From a virus, in IMG/VR virus record IMGVR_UViG_3300025030_000116, positions 1 through 59,048 of that record: 59,048 bases of DNA. The stretch is one strand, 5' to 3'. The first letter of the stretch is position 1. Each line of letters begins with the position of its first letter. A model generated the notes under the pieces. It made no database searches and had not been told where the DNA came from. It saw nothing but the letters and a program-made list of their open reading frames with translations. The position numbers and the translations under genes are program-made. This document shows positions 34,673 through 41,826 of this stretch, piece by piece.

Positions 34673-34771
34673 AATGTTTTCAGCTACTTAACCTTGCCCC
34701 CCTATTGTCCCCTTATTTGTCATTTACTTGGCTTTTTGTGAACAATTTCAGCAAGTTAACTTGAAGAACAA

Positions 34772-34820
34772 AGGACTGCAAATCCTTCACTCCCCGGTTC
34801 AAATCCGGGCGCCGCCTCCA
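34772..34820 (+). other. attP: attP core: 3' half of a tRNA-Cys gene
   Basis: The stretch reads as a tRNA 3' part: an anticodon arm AGGA-CTGCAAA-TCCT (anticodon GCA, Cys), a T arm CCCGG-TTCAAAT-CCGGG, and an acceptor 3' arm ending CGCCGCCTCCA. The 5' half (acceptor 5' strand and D arm) is absent. This is the expected form of an attP for a phage that integrates into a host tRNA-Cys gene and restores its 3' end. It lies 260 bases from the integrase stop. Confidence 0.85.
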
Positions 34821-34825
34821 ACTAA

Positions 34826-34851
34826 CCTCTTGATTTTTCAAGGGGTTTTTT
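34826..34851 (+). terminator. terminator just after the attP tRNA segment
   Basis: CCTCTTGA (34826-34833) pairs with TCAAGGGG (34838-34845), with T-G allowed, then six T. After integration it would end transcription of the restored tRNA-Cys gene, or stop lysis-operon read-through into the integrase region. Confidence 0.7.
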
Positions 34852-34870
34852 GTTGTCCAGACTTTATTTA

Positions 34871-34977
34871 CAACAATGTTGTAGCTAACCCCTCAACTTT
34901 GTTGAATATACAATTTCCTCAACAATTTCCACTAGTTAATTATATTTACAACAAAGTTGTATCATTTCAACAACTTG
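34871..34977. promoter_or_regulatory. cluster of operator-like repeats beside attP
   Basis: CAACAATGTTG (34871-34881), CAACTTTGTTG (34894-34904), CAACAAAGTTG (34949-34959), and degenerate CAACAATTTCC (34920) and CAACAACTTG (34968-34977). The DNA here is markedly A+T rich. The 23-base spacing of the first two fits cooperative binding. They may be repressor sites or integrase/excisionase arm sites, since they lie between the core and the integrase gene. Confidence 0.55.
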
Positions 34978-35021
34978 CAGTTGTCCCCTTTTTGTCCCCT
35001 TCGGTCCCCCTCTCCGCTTAC

Positions 35022-35051
35022 AAAAAAAGCCCGGCAGTTAAGCGCGGGCTT
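35022..35051 (-). terminator. integrase transcript terminator
   Basis: Read leftward: AGCCCG (35050-35045) pairs with CGGGCT (35033-35028) followed by seven T (35028-35022). It is 29 bases past the integrase stop, so it ends the leftward repressor-integrase transcript before attP. Confidence 0.75.
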
Positions 35052-35079
35052 GGGATAAGCAAGATGGTTTCTCTTCCTG

Positions 35080-36387
35080 TTATTTTTGTTCTCTGCGGTC
35101 TGCCTCCTGTCCCTCGTTGCGCGCTCCGCCCAGACTGAAATTCTGCATTGCATTGTGCTTTGCCCTGTCGGTGATGTGGGCATACCTCCTCGTCATGTAG
35201 GAGCTTGAGTGTCCAACGATCCGCTGAAGCACCTCTATCTTGTCCGGGTGCTCCTCAAGGAAGTGAGTGCAGAACGTATGACGGAGTTGGTGAAAGGTGA
35301 AATCGAATATGCCAGCGTCTCGGCAAGCTTTCGTAAATCCGATGTCAGATCCAACCAGCATATGTCCGCCCTCCTTTACTGGGCTGGGAATGACGTACCC
35401 AGTCGGCGGGGGTATGTCTCTCACTCCGCAATCTTTCTTCCATTGGAGCAGCGCCTCTCTTAGCAGGCCGGTCATTGGAATCTGTACGGTCTTCGGCCCG
35501 GCAGATCGTCTATGCTTCACAACCTTGATTATCTCGTTGCGGCGCCAATCAATCTCATTCCACTTGAGCGTTAACACGCCGTCAATACGCAACCCAGTGT
35601 TGAGCCCTAGCAGGACTAACAATCTAAGGTGGGGGATCACGTTCGCCCCCTTGATGCCCTTCCTATGCACTCCCGCCCTTGGCGCCGCGCACACCTCTAG
35701 CAGCCGATCTATCTCGTCGTGGCTCAGATACCTGTCATTCTCGTTGTCCTCATTTAGTAGAGCATACCCACTAAGTTGGTTGGTTTTTATGAGGCGCTTC
35801 TGTACTGCGATTGACATGAGGCGTTTCAATGTTGCCAGATCGCGGTTAATAGTTGCAGGCGTAGGCGTCCTTGCCTCAAGGATCTCTCCATTCGCCGGGT
35901 CCAACTTGGTGTAGAAGACTTCGCCCTCTCTAAATGCAACGTATTCATCCAGATCTTCCCACTCGATTTTATCTATGGGCGCTTTCTTGAAGTAGGGAAG
36001 CAAGTGATTCGTGGTCCTGTACTTGTAGGGCGCTATGGTGCCAGGTGCCAGCTTTTCTTTCTTAGCTTGGTCGTCTAGCCAATCAAAGAAGACTTTAGCG
36101 GCATTGGCGAACGAAGTGTCTTTTGACTTGTCTACTACGGCCCCATTCTCTCGCTTTGTTAACATGTCGTTTTCATAGGCTACCGCTGCCGCCTTAGATT
36201 CCAACACTTTCTTGTGCTTAACCTTGCTGCCATCCGGCCCAGTGACACGGAACACAGCATACCATCCTCTAGAATACCGAGTTTCAGAGCCGCACTTACA
36301 CGCGGGTAAGACTTTGAGTTGTACGGGGTCAGACACCTCACACTTGCATTCAATGTTAGTACATGTCCTCTTCTTGTAGACAGACAT
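35080..36387 (-). CDS. int: tyrosine integrase
   Basis: 435 residues. It catalyses integration at attP and excision. Catalytic-box features seen are an Arg in NTGLRIDGV, HQLRH (His-x-x-Arg), GHSSSYMTRRYAH with the Tyr nucleophile, and an intervening Lys-containing beta hairpin. The N-terminus contains a CxxxxCxC/CxC cysteine cluster (CTNIECKCEV then PACKCGS) that may be a zinc-binding arm domain, followed by a SAM-like core-binding domain. It is transcribed toward attP behind the repressor gene. Confidence 0.9.
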   Translation of the reverse strand: MSVYKKRTCTNIECKCEVSDPVQLKVLPACKCGSETRYSRGWYAVFRVTGPDGSKVKHKKVLESKAAAVAYENDMLTKRENGAVVDKSKDTSFANAAKVFFDWLDDQAKKEKLAPGTIAPYKYRTTNHLLPYFKKAPIDKIEWEDLDEYVAFREGEVFYTKLDPANGEILEARTPTPATINRDLATLKRLMSIAVQKRLIKTNQLSGYALLNEDNENDRYLSHDEIDRLLEVCAAPRAGVHRKGIKGANVIPHLRLLVLLGLNTGLRIDGVLTLKWNEIDWRRNEIIKVVKHRRSAGPKTVQIPMTGLLREALLQWKKDCGVRDIPPPTGYVIPSPVKEGGHMLVGSDIGFTKACRDAGIFDFTFHQLRHTFCTHFLEEHPDKIEVLQRIVGHSSSYMTRRYAHITDRAKHNAMQNFSLGGARNEGQEADRREQK

Positions 36388-36390
36388 AAC

Positions 36391-36855
36391 TCACCTCTTT
36401 TGTTTTCTTTGAAGTTGCTTAACTTCGCTCGAAACATCTACACTTGCCAGCATGGCGACTAATGCCAACTGGTCAGCGATCTTGGTTCTCAATTCGTTAT
36501 TATGTTCAATCACCTTCCTGTAAATATTCAAAACCGCTTCTTCGTCCAAAGTCAAAGTAATGTTGTTGTCTCCAAGTTTCGGCCACAAATAACGGTCCTT
36601 ATTGGAAGTGTCGGTATAGGTTTCCAACAACTCCTTCACTTCTTCAGTCGAGTAATTCAATTTAAACAATATGATAGCCAGAGTATCCGGGGCCAGGGTT
36701 TTGTCTGGAACATCAGTAAATGCCCGCCGTACAGTTTCGGCTGAATATTCAATGCCTGAATCCTTTGTGAATTGGGTAACATTCTCCCACCCCTGATCCC
36801 GGAGCCTCTTATTCGTGATAGCAAAAAATGCTTTTTTCCGCTGGTTCTGATCCAT
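36391..36855 (-). CDS. HTH repressor / lysogeny regulator (probable)
   Basis: 154 residues. The N-terminal half contains a helix-turn-helix pattern (VTQFTKDSGIEYSAETVRRA). The C-terminal part is helical (LDEEAVLNIYRKVIEHNNEL) and may dimerise. It is the first gene of the leftward transcript, faces the divergent promoters and lies beside a cluster of CAACWWWGTTG operators, so it is the best candidate for the protein that binds them genome-wide. No LexA-like autocleavage domain seen. Confidence 0.65.
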   Translation of the reverse strand: MDQNQRKKAFFAITNKRLRDQGWENVTQFTKDSGIEYSAETVRRAFTDVPDKTLAPDTLAIILFKLNYSTEEVKELLETYTDTSNKDRYLWPKLGDNNITLTLDEEAVLNIYRKVIEHNNELRTKIADQLALVAMLASVDVSSEVKQLQRKQKR

Positions 36856-36917
36856 TTCGCCCCCTCCCTTGTTTGGCCTGTGTCTCCAAATCCTAGATGG
36901 ATTCTGAAGTATTATGA

Positions 36918-36946
36918 AATATAGCCCTACAATTCATTATTGTCAA
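36918..36946 (-). promoter_or_regulatory. leftward promoter for repressor and integrase
   Basis: On the minus strand, -35 TTGACA (36946-36941), a 17-base spacer and -10 TATATT (36923-36918). An operator half site (CAACAAT) overlaps the -35. The leader to the repressor start is about 60 bases. It diverges from the promoter at 36981. Confidence 0.7.
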
Positions 36947-36969
36947 CAATATAAATTGAAAGACGCTAA

Positions 36970-37023
36970 CTACTTTGTTGTTGACATTAATGAGCCGTAG
37001 GAATATCATGTGCAACATTGTTG
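36970..37023 (+). promoter_or_regulatory. rightward early promoter with two operators
   Basis: -35 TTGACA (36981-36986), 17-base spacer, -10 TATCAT (37004-37009). CTACTTTGTTG (36970-36980) abuts the -35 and CAACATTGTTG (37013-37023) covers the start site. It drives the early recombination and replication genes; repressor binding here would maintain lysogeny. Confidence 0.72.
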
Positions 37024-37081
37024 AAGTTATTTTTCTAGTTTGTTGTGCATGTGGTTCATAACCTGGCGGGAGGGAGGCAAC

Positions 37082-37249
37082 TTGTTAGATGGAGTAACTA
37101 CTGGTACGGATGATGGCATGTTTTTCTTGGATGGACTAGACAAGGGGGCACTGGAAGCAAGGGCAAGGGAGGCGAGGACAACGGTAAGCGATGAGACTGC
37201 AATCCTTAACGCCTGCCTTAACAGGCTAGGAGGTGACATTGCAAGCTAA
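37082..37249 (+). CDS. small hypothetical protein, first early gene
   Basis: 55 residues from TTG 37082 behind GGGAGGGAGG; an upstream ATG at 37040 in the same frame has no ribosome binding site. It is acidic and helical (KGALEARAREARTTVSDETA). Its location, first behind the early promoter, is where Cro or antirepressor genes often lie, but there is no visible HTH. No family recognised. Confidence 0.55.
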   Translation: MLDGVTTGTDDGMFFLDGLDKGALEARAREARTTVSDETAILNACLNRLGGDIAS

Positions 37250-38213
37250 GAAGCTGGTTCACACGAAGGACATGGAGCGCGACGAGTGGCTGAAGCACCG
37301 TCGCGGGGGCATCGGGGGCAGCGATGCCCCCGCCATCGCAGGCTTGTCCAGGTGGAGCAATCCACTCTCGACATACCTGGACAAGATCAGCACAGAGCCT
37401 CCCGACGAGGAAGAAAACCGCTTCATGAAGTGGGGGAACATCCTGGAGCCGGTCATTGCTACCGAGTTCGCCAATCTCACCGGGTTCAAGGTGCGGGTGT
37501 GCAACTACATCCTTCAGCACCCGGAACACAAGTGGATGCTGGCGAATATCGACCGAGAAGTGATCGACCCGATTCATGGTAAGGTCGGACTGGAGTGCAA
37601 GTCTGCCAGTCAGTACAAGGCAAAGGAGTGGGAAGACGACAAGACGCCGGACGAGTACGTAATCCAGTGCGCCCACTACATGATGGTGACTGGCTCCCCT
37701 CGCTGGTATCTTGCGGTCCTGATCGGCGGCAATGACTTCCAGTGGCGCCTTATCGAGCGGGATATGGATCTTGAGCGCGACCTGTTCAAGATAGAAAGCG
37801 AGTTCTGGCAGCAGATCCAGGACCGCACCCCCCCCGCCATCGACGGCTCGCCTGCAAGCGATGACATCCTGAAGTCTCTCTATCCGCAGGCAGAGATCGA
37901 AAGTGTGTTAACATTGCCCGATACCTTCCTGTCCGTCTTCGCACAACTGGAGCAGGCCAAGATTGACGAGAAGGAGGCAGAGAAGCGGAAGAAGGAGGCA
38001 GAGAACACGATCAAGGCCGAAATGGGCGAGTTTGCCGTTGCAACTTGCGGCGTGTACCAATCAAGTTGGTCGAATGTTTCTACCAGTGCATTCGACATGG
38101 ACTCTTTCAAGGTCGAGCAGCCCGAGTTGAGAGAGGGGTACATGACCACGCGCGACAGCCGAAGGTTCAGCTTCAAAAAGCTCAAGCCCCCGAAAGAGAA
38201 GAAGGCGGCATAA
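37239..38213 (+). CDS. YqaJ-family viral recombinase (lambda Exo-like nuclease)
   Basis: 324 residues. The start is TTG 37239 with AGGAGG five bases upstream; the GTG at 37233 lies in that site. RGGIGGSDAPAIAGLSRWSN and NILEPVIATEF are typical of YqaJ; GKVGLECKSAS supplies the E-x-K of the PD-(D/E)xK nuclease and DEYVIQCAHYMMVTG the following helix. It degrades 5' ends to expose 3' tails for the RecT protein next door. A C-terminal coiled coil (KIDEKEAEKRKKEAENTIKA) is present. Confidence 0.88.
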   Translation: MQAKKLVHTKDMERDEWLKHRRGGIGGSDAPAIAGLSRWSNPLSTYLDKISTEPPDEEENRFMKWGNILEPVIATEFANLTGFKVRVCNYILQHPEHKWMLANIDREVIDPIHGKVGLECKSASQYKAKEWEDDKTPDEYVIQCAHYMMVTGSPRWYLAVLIGGNDFQWRLIERDMDLERDLFKIESEFWQQIQDRTPPAIDGSPASDDILKSLYPQAEIESVLTLPDTFLSVFAQLEQAKIDEKEAEKRKKEAENTIKAEMGEFAVATCGVYQSSWSNVSTSAFDMDSFKVEQPELREGYMTTRDSRRFSFKKLKPPKEKKAA

Positions 38214-38228
38214 CCACGCCCAGCGGCA

Positions 38229-38239
38229 CAACTTAGTTG
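38229..38239. promoter_or_regulatory. operator-like palindrome between exonuclease and recT
   Basis: CAACTTAGTTG, identical to 4332-4342, between the exonuclease stop and the AAAAGGAG of recT. With no clear promoter here it may act as a roadblock, or as an internal silencer like mycobacteriophage stoperators. This is inference. Confidence 0.5.
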
Positions 38240-38257
38240 AAAAGGAGATACAACACA

Positions 38258-39178
38258 ATGGCATTACCGGAAGCAGGAACGAAGGACGCCCTCAAGGGCA
38301 AGTTGGCAGCAAAGGCAGGGGGAGACATTGCTCCCAAGCAGGACAACACGCTGGGCGGCTTCCTGGAGCGCACCAAGGGCGAGTGGTCGAAGGCGCTCCC
38401 GCAACACGTTACGGCTGACCGCTTGATGAGGATCGCGGTGTCGGCGGTGAACAGAAACCCGAATCTCGCAAAATGTACCATGCAGTCTCTCGTCGCCGGT
38501 GTCGTCATTTCCAGCCAGCTCGGCCTGGAGCTGAACACCCCCCTCGGCCACGCCTACCTTATTCCCTACTCCCGCTCGGTCAAAGTCGGCAACGAGTGGA
38601 AGAAGGTTGACGAGGCTCAGTTCCAGCTCGGCTATGCCGGCATCCTGGATCTCGCCTACCGTTCCGGCCAGTTCAAGGGGATCTATTCGGAATCCGTCTA
38701 CGAGAATGACGAGTTCTCCTACGAGTACGGCTACGACAAGTCCCTGAAGCACAAGCCCACCGAAGGCGAACCCGGCTTACTGAAGGGCGTCTATGCAGTC
38801 TTCCACCTCAAGGATGGCGGCAGCGACTTCAAATACTGGAGCGTTGCAAAGATCATGGCTCACGCCGCCAAGTATTCCGGCGCATGGGATGCGGCAGCCG
38901 GGAAGTTCAAGGCCAAATCTTCCTGGGCTGACAGCTTTGAAGGAATGGCAAAGGTTCCGGTCCTCAAGGATCTGCTGAAACTGGCTCCCAAGAGCATCGA
39001 GTTCCAGAAGCAGCTCACCCTGGACAACTCCGTCAAGACCGAGTTCAAGGCCGATATGGTCGAGGCGTCGGGGATCGAGGTCGAGTATTCGATAGTTGAC
39101 CAGGATACCGGCGAATTGCCCATGACCGCCGAGGAGAAAAAAGGGGAAGGCGCAGAGCCTCTTTTCGACGCCAAGTAG
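38258..39178 (+). CDS. recT: RecT-family single-strand annealing protein
   Basis: 306 residues from ATG 38258 behind AAAAGGAG. The core QSLVAGVVISSQLGLELNTP, GHAYLIPYSR and FQLGYAGILDLAYRSGQFK are strongly RecT-like. The C-terminal tail is acidic. It anneals complementary single strands and works with the YqaJ nuclease upstream and the SSB at 39941. Phages use this pair for recombination-dependent replication and for genome mosaicism. Confidence 0.92.
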   Translation: MALPEAGTKDALKGKLAAKAGGDIAPKQDNTLGGFLERTKGEWSKALPQHVTADRLMRIAVSAVNRNPNLAKCTMQSLVAGVVISSQLGLELNTPLGHAYLIPYSRSVKVGNEWKKVDEAQFQLGYAGILDLAYRSGQFKGIYSESVYENDEFSYEYGYDKSLKHKPTEGEPGLLKGVYAVFHLKDGGSDFKYWSVAKIMAHAAKYSGAWDAAAGKFKAKSSWADSFEGMAKVPVLKDLLKLAPKSIEFQKQLTLDNSVKTEFKADMVEASGIEVEYSIVDQDTGELPMTAEEKKGEGAEPLFDAK

Positions 39179-39180
39179 TA

Positions 39181-39191
39181 CAACTTTGTAG
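39181..39191. promoter_or_regulatory. degenerate operator CAACTTTGTAG
   Basis: Lies immediately after the recT stop. A promoter for the following regulator may overlap it, but the -35 and -10 boxes are unclear. A G+C-rich imperfect hairpin follows at about 39212-39245. Confidence 0.42.
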
Positions 39192-39263
39192 TATTTTTTA
39201 CGCTACCATGTGGCGGGGCGGATGACTTAGGCCGTCCGTCCCGCGCAATAGGAGAAAGTTAAC

Positions 39264-39662
39264 ATGGCGACATTAGGCGCAAGAGTAGACGAAGCCTTTT
39301 TCAAGAGAGTAACTGCGGCGGCAAACGCATTGGGAATGAAGGTAAGCGGATTCTTGACGGCAGCAGTAGAAGAGAAAATGGCGGCGCCTGCCGGTAATGC
39401 CAGACAGTATTCCTTGCTCGACACAGGGAACAACGTGCGTCACGGCGCACAGCGGGAGCAGATCCGGATGGTCATGGTGGATGGCGCCTGGCGGTCGCTC
39501 CCCGATATTGCAACAGCAATAAATGCTTCTGACGCCTCGATCCCTTCCATATCGGCCCGGCTGCGGGATCTTCGCAAGCCCGAGTTCGGGAGCTATACGG
39601 TGGACAAGAGGCAGCCGAGGAAGGGCTACTTTGAATACTGCGTCAAAGGGGGGAAGCAGTAA
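39264..39662 (+). CDS. DNA-binding regulator: ribbon-helix-helix plus winged helix
   Basis: 132 residues. The N-terminus (ATLGARVDEAFFKRVTAAAN then GMKVSGFLTAAVEEK) has an RHH pattern; the C-terminus (SLPDIATAINASDASIPSIS then ARLRDLRKPEFGSYTVDKR) is like a winged helix. GTTAAC lies between the GGAG and the ATG. It may regulate the early operon it sits in. Targets unknown. Confidence 0.6.
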   Translation: MATLGARVDEAFFKRVTAAANALGMKVSGFLTAAVEEKMAAPAGNARQYSLLDTGNNVRHGAQREQIRMVMVDGAWRSLPDIATAINASDASIPSISARLRDLRKPEFGSYTVDKRQPRKGYFEYCVKGGKQ

Positions 39663-39883
39663 TGGCGGAGTTCCTCCTCTGGAAAACCCGGAATGGCCCT
39701 CGCCCTCACCTCTGGAAAGCCCGGAATGAAATCATGATGGCCTCACGAAGAGACGAGTTCGTTGCCGGTCGCCTGAAGGTTGCAGGCGAACTAGGGATGA
39801 CCGGGGATGCCTGCTTTGTCTTCTTGGCAGCAGAACTCATGAAGGACCGGGAGGCCCGCAGAAGTAAGGATCAAATACCTTGA
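39662..39883 (+). CDS. hypothetical protein
   Basis: 73 residues from an ATG overlapping the previous stop (TAATG). The start is Trp/Arg rich (LLWKTRNGPRPHLWKARN), then a helical region (DEFVAGRLKVAGELGMTGDA). A shorter version from the MMASRR methionines is possible. No family recognised. Confidence 0.5.
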   Translation: MAEFLLWKTRNGPRPHLWKARNEIMMASRRDEFVAGRLKVAGELGMTGDACFVFLAAELMKDREARRSKDQIP

Positions 39884-39893
39884 GGCCCGCAAC

Positions 39894-39956
39894 ATGGGCC
39901 TGTTCGACAAAATCAAAATCTGGATTGGAGGGAAGTTAACATGGCGAAAGGCGTAA
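39894..39956 (+). CDS. possible 20-residue amphipathic peptide
   Basis: MGLFDKIKIWIGGKLTWRKA, with GAGG about nine bases upstream, overlapping the SSB start in another frame. Its amphipathic lysine-rich helix might be membrane active, or its translation may couple to the SSB gene. Short frame; tentative. Confidence 0.3.
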   Translation: MGLFDKIKIWIGGKLTWRKA

Positions 39957-40318
39957 ATTTCACGTTTCATGGCCGCCTCGGCAAAGACCCCGAATTGAAG
40001 TATGTCGGGGCCAAACAAACCCCCTGCACCAACTTCCGTGTTGCCGTCAACATGGGCGAGGCTCAAGGCACCGAATGGATCGACTGCGTTGCCTGGGGCG
40101 AGGTCGCCCTCGGGGTGGCTGAACAGTTCAAGAAGGGAGACAAGATCTGGATCAAGGACTCCGGCCCCAAGACCAACAGGTGGGAGTACCAGGGGAAGTC
40201 CTACGAGAAGATGCAGTTCGTCATCTGGTCCTTTGCTGGCGAGGAATCGGCTGAAGGCGAGGCAGGCGAAGCGGCAGGCGGCGCCCCAGACCAGGGCGAC
40301 CAGGAGATACCGTTCTAA
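39941..40318 (+). CDS. ssb: single-stranded DNA-binding protein
   Basis: 125 residues. The OB fold starts VNFTFHGRLGKDPELKY; TEWIDCVAWGEVALGVAEQF and YEKMQFVIWSFAGEE are SSB-like. The acidic tail ends DQEIPF, the tip that binds partner proteins in the SSB family. RBS GGAGGG with GTTAAC between it and the ATG. It protects single strands for RecT and replication. Confidence 0.92.
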   Translation: MAKGVNFTFHGRLGKDPELKYVGAKQTPCTNFRVAVNMGEAQGTEWIDCVAWGEVALGVAEQFKKGDKIWIKDSGPKTNRWEYQGKSYEKMQFVIWSFAGEESAEGEAGEAAGGAPDQGDQEIPF

Positions 40319-40698
40319 TGGACAAAGGCATTGCAGAAGGTAGCCGCATGATATTCCCGCTCTGTGGCATCACTTATGCCGACTGCATCAGCGTGTCCGG
40401 GGTTAATCAGAGGGATGCGGCCAAGAAGCTTGGCGTCAGCGAACGTCAGTTCCACGCCGTAATCAAGCGGCTCGGAATGGGTCACTGGTATCCCGACGTT
40501 CGGCCCCGGTCGCGCTGCATCTCCAAAGAGGACATCATCAAGGTGGCGGGAGAGAGGTACACCCGCAGGGATTCAGCGCATATCCTCGGCGTCAGCTACG
40601 CCTACCTGAAGGATCTCATTGAGGAGTGGAAGCTTCAGGAGTATTTCATCAGCAGCTCGGACGCGAAGAGAATTGCCGTCAAGGGTTACTGCAACTAA
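40318..40698 (+). CDS. protein with two HTH motifs
   Basis: 126 residues. Two helix-turn-helix-like stretches, VNQRDAAKKLGVSERQFHAV (about 28-47) and YTRRDSAHILGVSYAYLKDL (about 80-99), separated by a linker. This tandem arrangement suits a transcription regulator or DNA-structuring protein. One-base stop/start overlap with ssb. Confidence 0.6.
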   Translation: MDKGIAEGSRMIFPLCGITYADCISVSGVNQRDAAKKLGVSERQFHAVIKRLGMGHWYPDVRPRSRCISKEDIIKVAGERYTRRDSAHILGVSYAYLKDLIEEWKLQEYFISSSDAKRIAVKGYCN

Positions 40699-40711
40699 AG
40701 GAGTTAACGCA

Positions 40712-41131
40712 ATGGGATGCATGAAACACAATTTCCAGTTATCCGACCCGTGCCCTCTCTGTTACCCCTCTGCCTACAACATACCCAGAGGCTCGATAAC
40801 CGCCAAACCGGAGGAAGCAGACGCGCCCAAGAACGACCAAGGCAAGGCCCGCTACGACCTTATCCCCGCTCATGCCCTAGAGGCGCTGGCGAAGGTTTAC
40901 ATGAACGGCGCAGGGGCCGAATACCCTGAGAACTCTTGGCGTAAGGGGTTCCGCTATACCCGCATTTTCTCGGCGGCGATGCGACACCTGTGGGCCTGGA
41001 TGCGAGGGGAAGAGCTTGACCCCAAGACTCGCTTGCCTCACACGATCCACGCCGCATGGAACTGTTTCACGTTGTTCGAGATGGGGCGAACCGGCAAGGG
41101 AACCGATGACCGCTGGAAGGAGGAAATATGA
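40712..41131 (+). CDS. dATP/dGTP diphosphohydrolase N-terminal-like (DUF5664) protein
   Basis: 139 residues from ATG 40712 (GGAGTTAACGCA precedes it, another GTTAAC in a ribosome-binding-site spacer). The N-terminus has a CMKHNFQ-DPCPLC cysteine pair; then DQGKARYDLIPAHALEALAK, WRKGFRYTRIFSAAMRHLWA and LPHTIHAAWNCF follow the family pattern with conserved acidic and His positions. Members are thought to process purine dNTPs. It may alter the phage nucleotide pool. Confidence 0.65.
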   Translation: MGCMKHNFQLSDPCPLCYPSAYNIPRGSITAKPEEADAPKNDQGKARYDLIPAHALEALAKVYMNGAGAEYPENSWRKGFRYTRIFSAAMRHLWAWMRGEELDPKTRLPHTIHAAWNCFTLFEMGRTGKGTDDRWKEEI

Positions 41132-41442
41132 AAGCATGTCAAGGGAAGGTCGTTTATATCAGCGGGTCAATATCTTTGGACCCGAATTTCAAGGAGAAAT
41201 TTCGCCGTGCGGCAATGTCGGTTATGGATGCTGGCGCTAAAAGGTGCCTCAACCCCGCCGAACTCCCCGCAGGATGGGACTATGGGGAATACATGGACCA
41301 CTGCATGTTGATGGTTCGCCGTTCCGAGGTGCTTGTTATGCTGCCATGTTGGCGATCTTCCCCAGGGGCAAAGGCAGAGAAGGCGTTTGCCGAGAGTTTG
41401 CGGCTCACAGTAGTGGAACTGCCGACTGTCGGGGAGGCATAA
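41128..41442 (+). CDS. DUF4406 nucleoside deoxyribosyltransferase-like protein
   Basis: 104 residues. GKVVYISGSIS, then LNPAELPAGWDYGEYMDHCM and EVLVMLPCWRSSPGAKAEKA match DUF4406, related to the nucleoside 2-deoxyribosyltransferase fold: a nucleotide-binding beta-alpha motif and a WxxSxGAxxE motif. It may salvage or exchange bases on nucleosides. It overlaps the previous gene by ATGA. Confidence 0.72.
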   Translation: MKACQGKVVYISGSISLDPNFKEKFRRAAMSVMDAGAKRCLNPAELPAGWDYGEYMDHCMLMVRRSEVLVMLPCWRSSPGAKAEKAFAESLRLTVVELPTVGEA

Positions 41443-41630
41443 TGGGGCTCGTATCTCACAAAAGAAAACGACAGAGCAAGGGGCGAGATCCCGAAGGGCG
41501 CTACAGGTGTGTTTCCTTCCGAGTTAACTTGGAGGAAGAGGCGGCAATTGGCGCGATGGTCCCTGAGGGAGCCAACAAAAACACCTTTTTGCGCGATTTG
41601 GTTCTATCGGCAGCTCAATCCGTACAATAA
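41442..41630 (+). CDS. small basic RHH-like protein
   Basis: 62 residues, starting MGLVSHKRKRQSKGRDPEG, then RYRCVSFRVNLEEEAAIGAM, a ribbon followed by two helices as in ribbon-helix-helix proteins. Stop/start overlap with DUF4406 (TAATG). Probably a DNA-binding regulator or a nucleoid-like factor. Confidence 0.5.
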   Translation: MGLVSHKRKRQSKGRDPEGRYRCVSFRVNLEEEAAIGAMVPEGANKNTFLRDLVLSAAQSVQ

Positions 41631-41646
41631 AGTTGCAATTATTCTA

Positions 41647-41683
41647 CAACCTTGTTGACGCCTGCGATTTTACATGCTACCGT
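41647..41683 (+). promoter_or_regulatory. replication-operon promoter with operator
   Basis: -35 TTGACG (41655-41660), 17-base spacer, -10 TACCGT (41678-41683). CAACCTTGTTG (41647-41657) overlaps the -35. It reads into the initiator and primase-helicase genes through the hairpin at 41768. Confidence 0.55.
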
Positions 41684-41767
41684 CAGTCTTGTTTTCAAAT
41701 CTCAACCACATCTGGCGGGATGTGACTGCACGATATGGGTTCAAAGGGGGATCGCCCTCTTTACCCC

Positions 41768-41812
41768 AAACCCCCCTCAGAGGCCCGCCAGCCTTTGCGG
41801 GGGGTTTACTTT
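41768..41812 (+). terminator. leader terminator before the initiator gene
   Basis: AAACCCCCC (41768-41776) pairs with GGGGGGTTT (41799-41807), followed by TACTTTTT. It lies between the promoter at 41655 and the ATG at 41827, so it could attenuate replication genes unless antitermination occurs. Confidence 0.6.
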
Positions 41813-41826
41813 TTCCGGAGTCAGCA

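Noticed and set aside
34741-34820. Complete tRNA-Cys gene
   Set aside because: Only the anticodon arm, T arm and 3' acceptor strand are present; the 5' acceptor strand and D arm are missing, so it is an attP core and not a functional tRNA.
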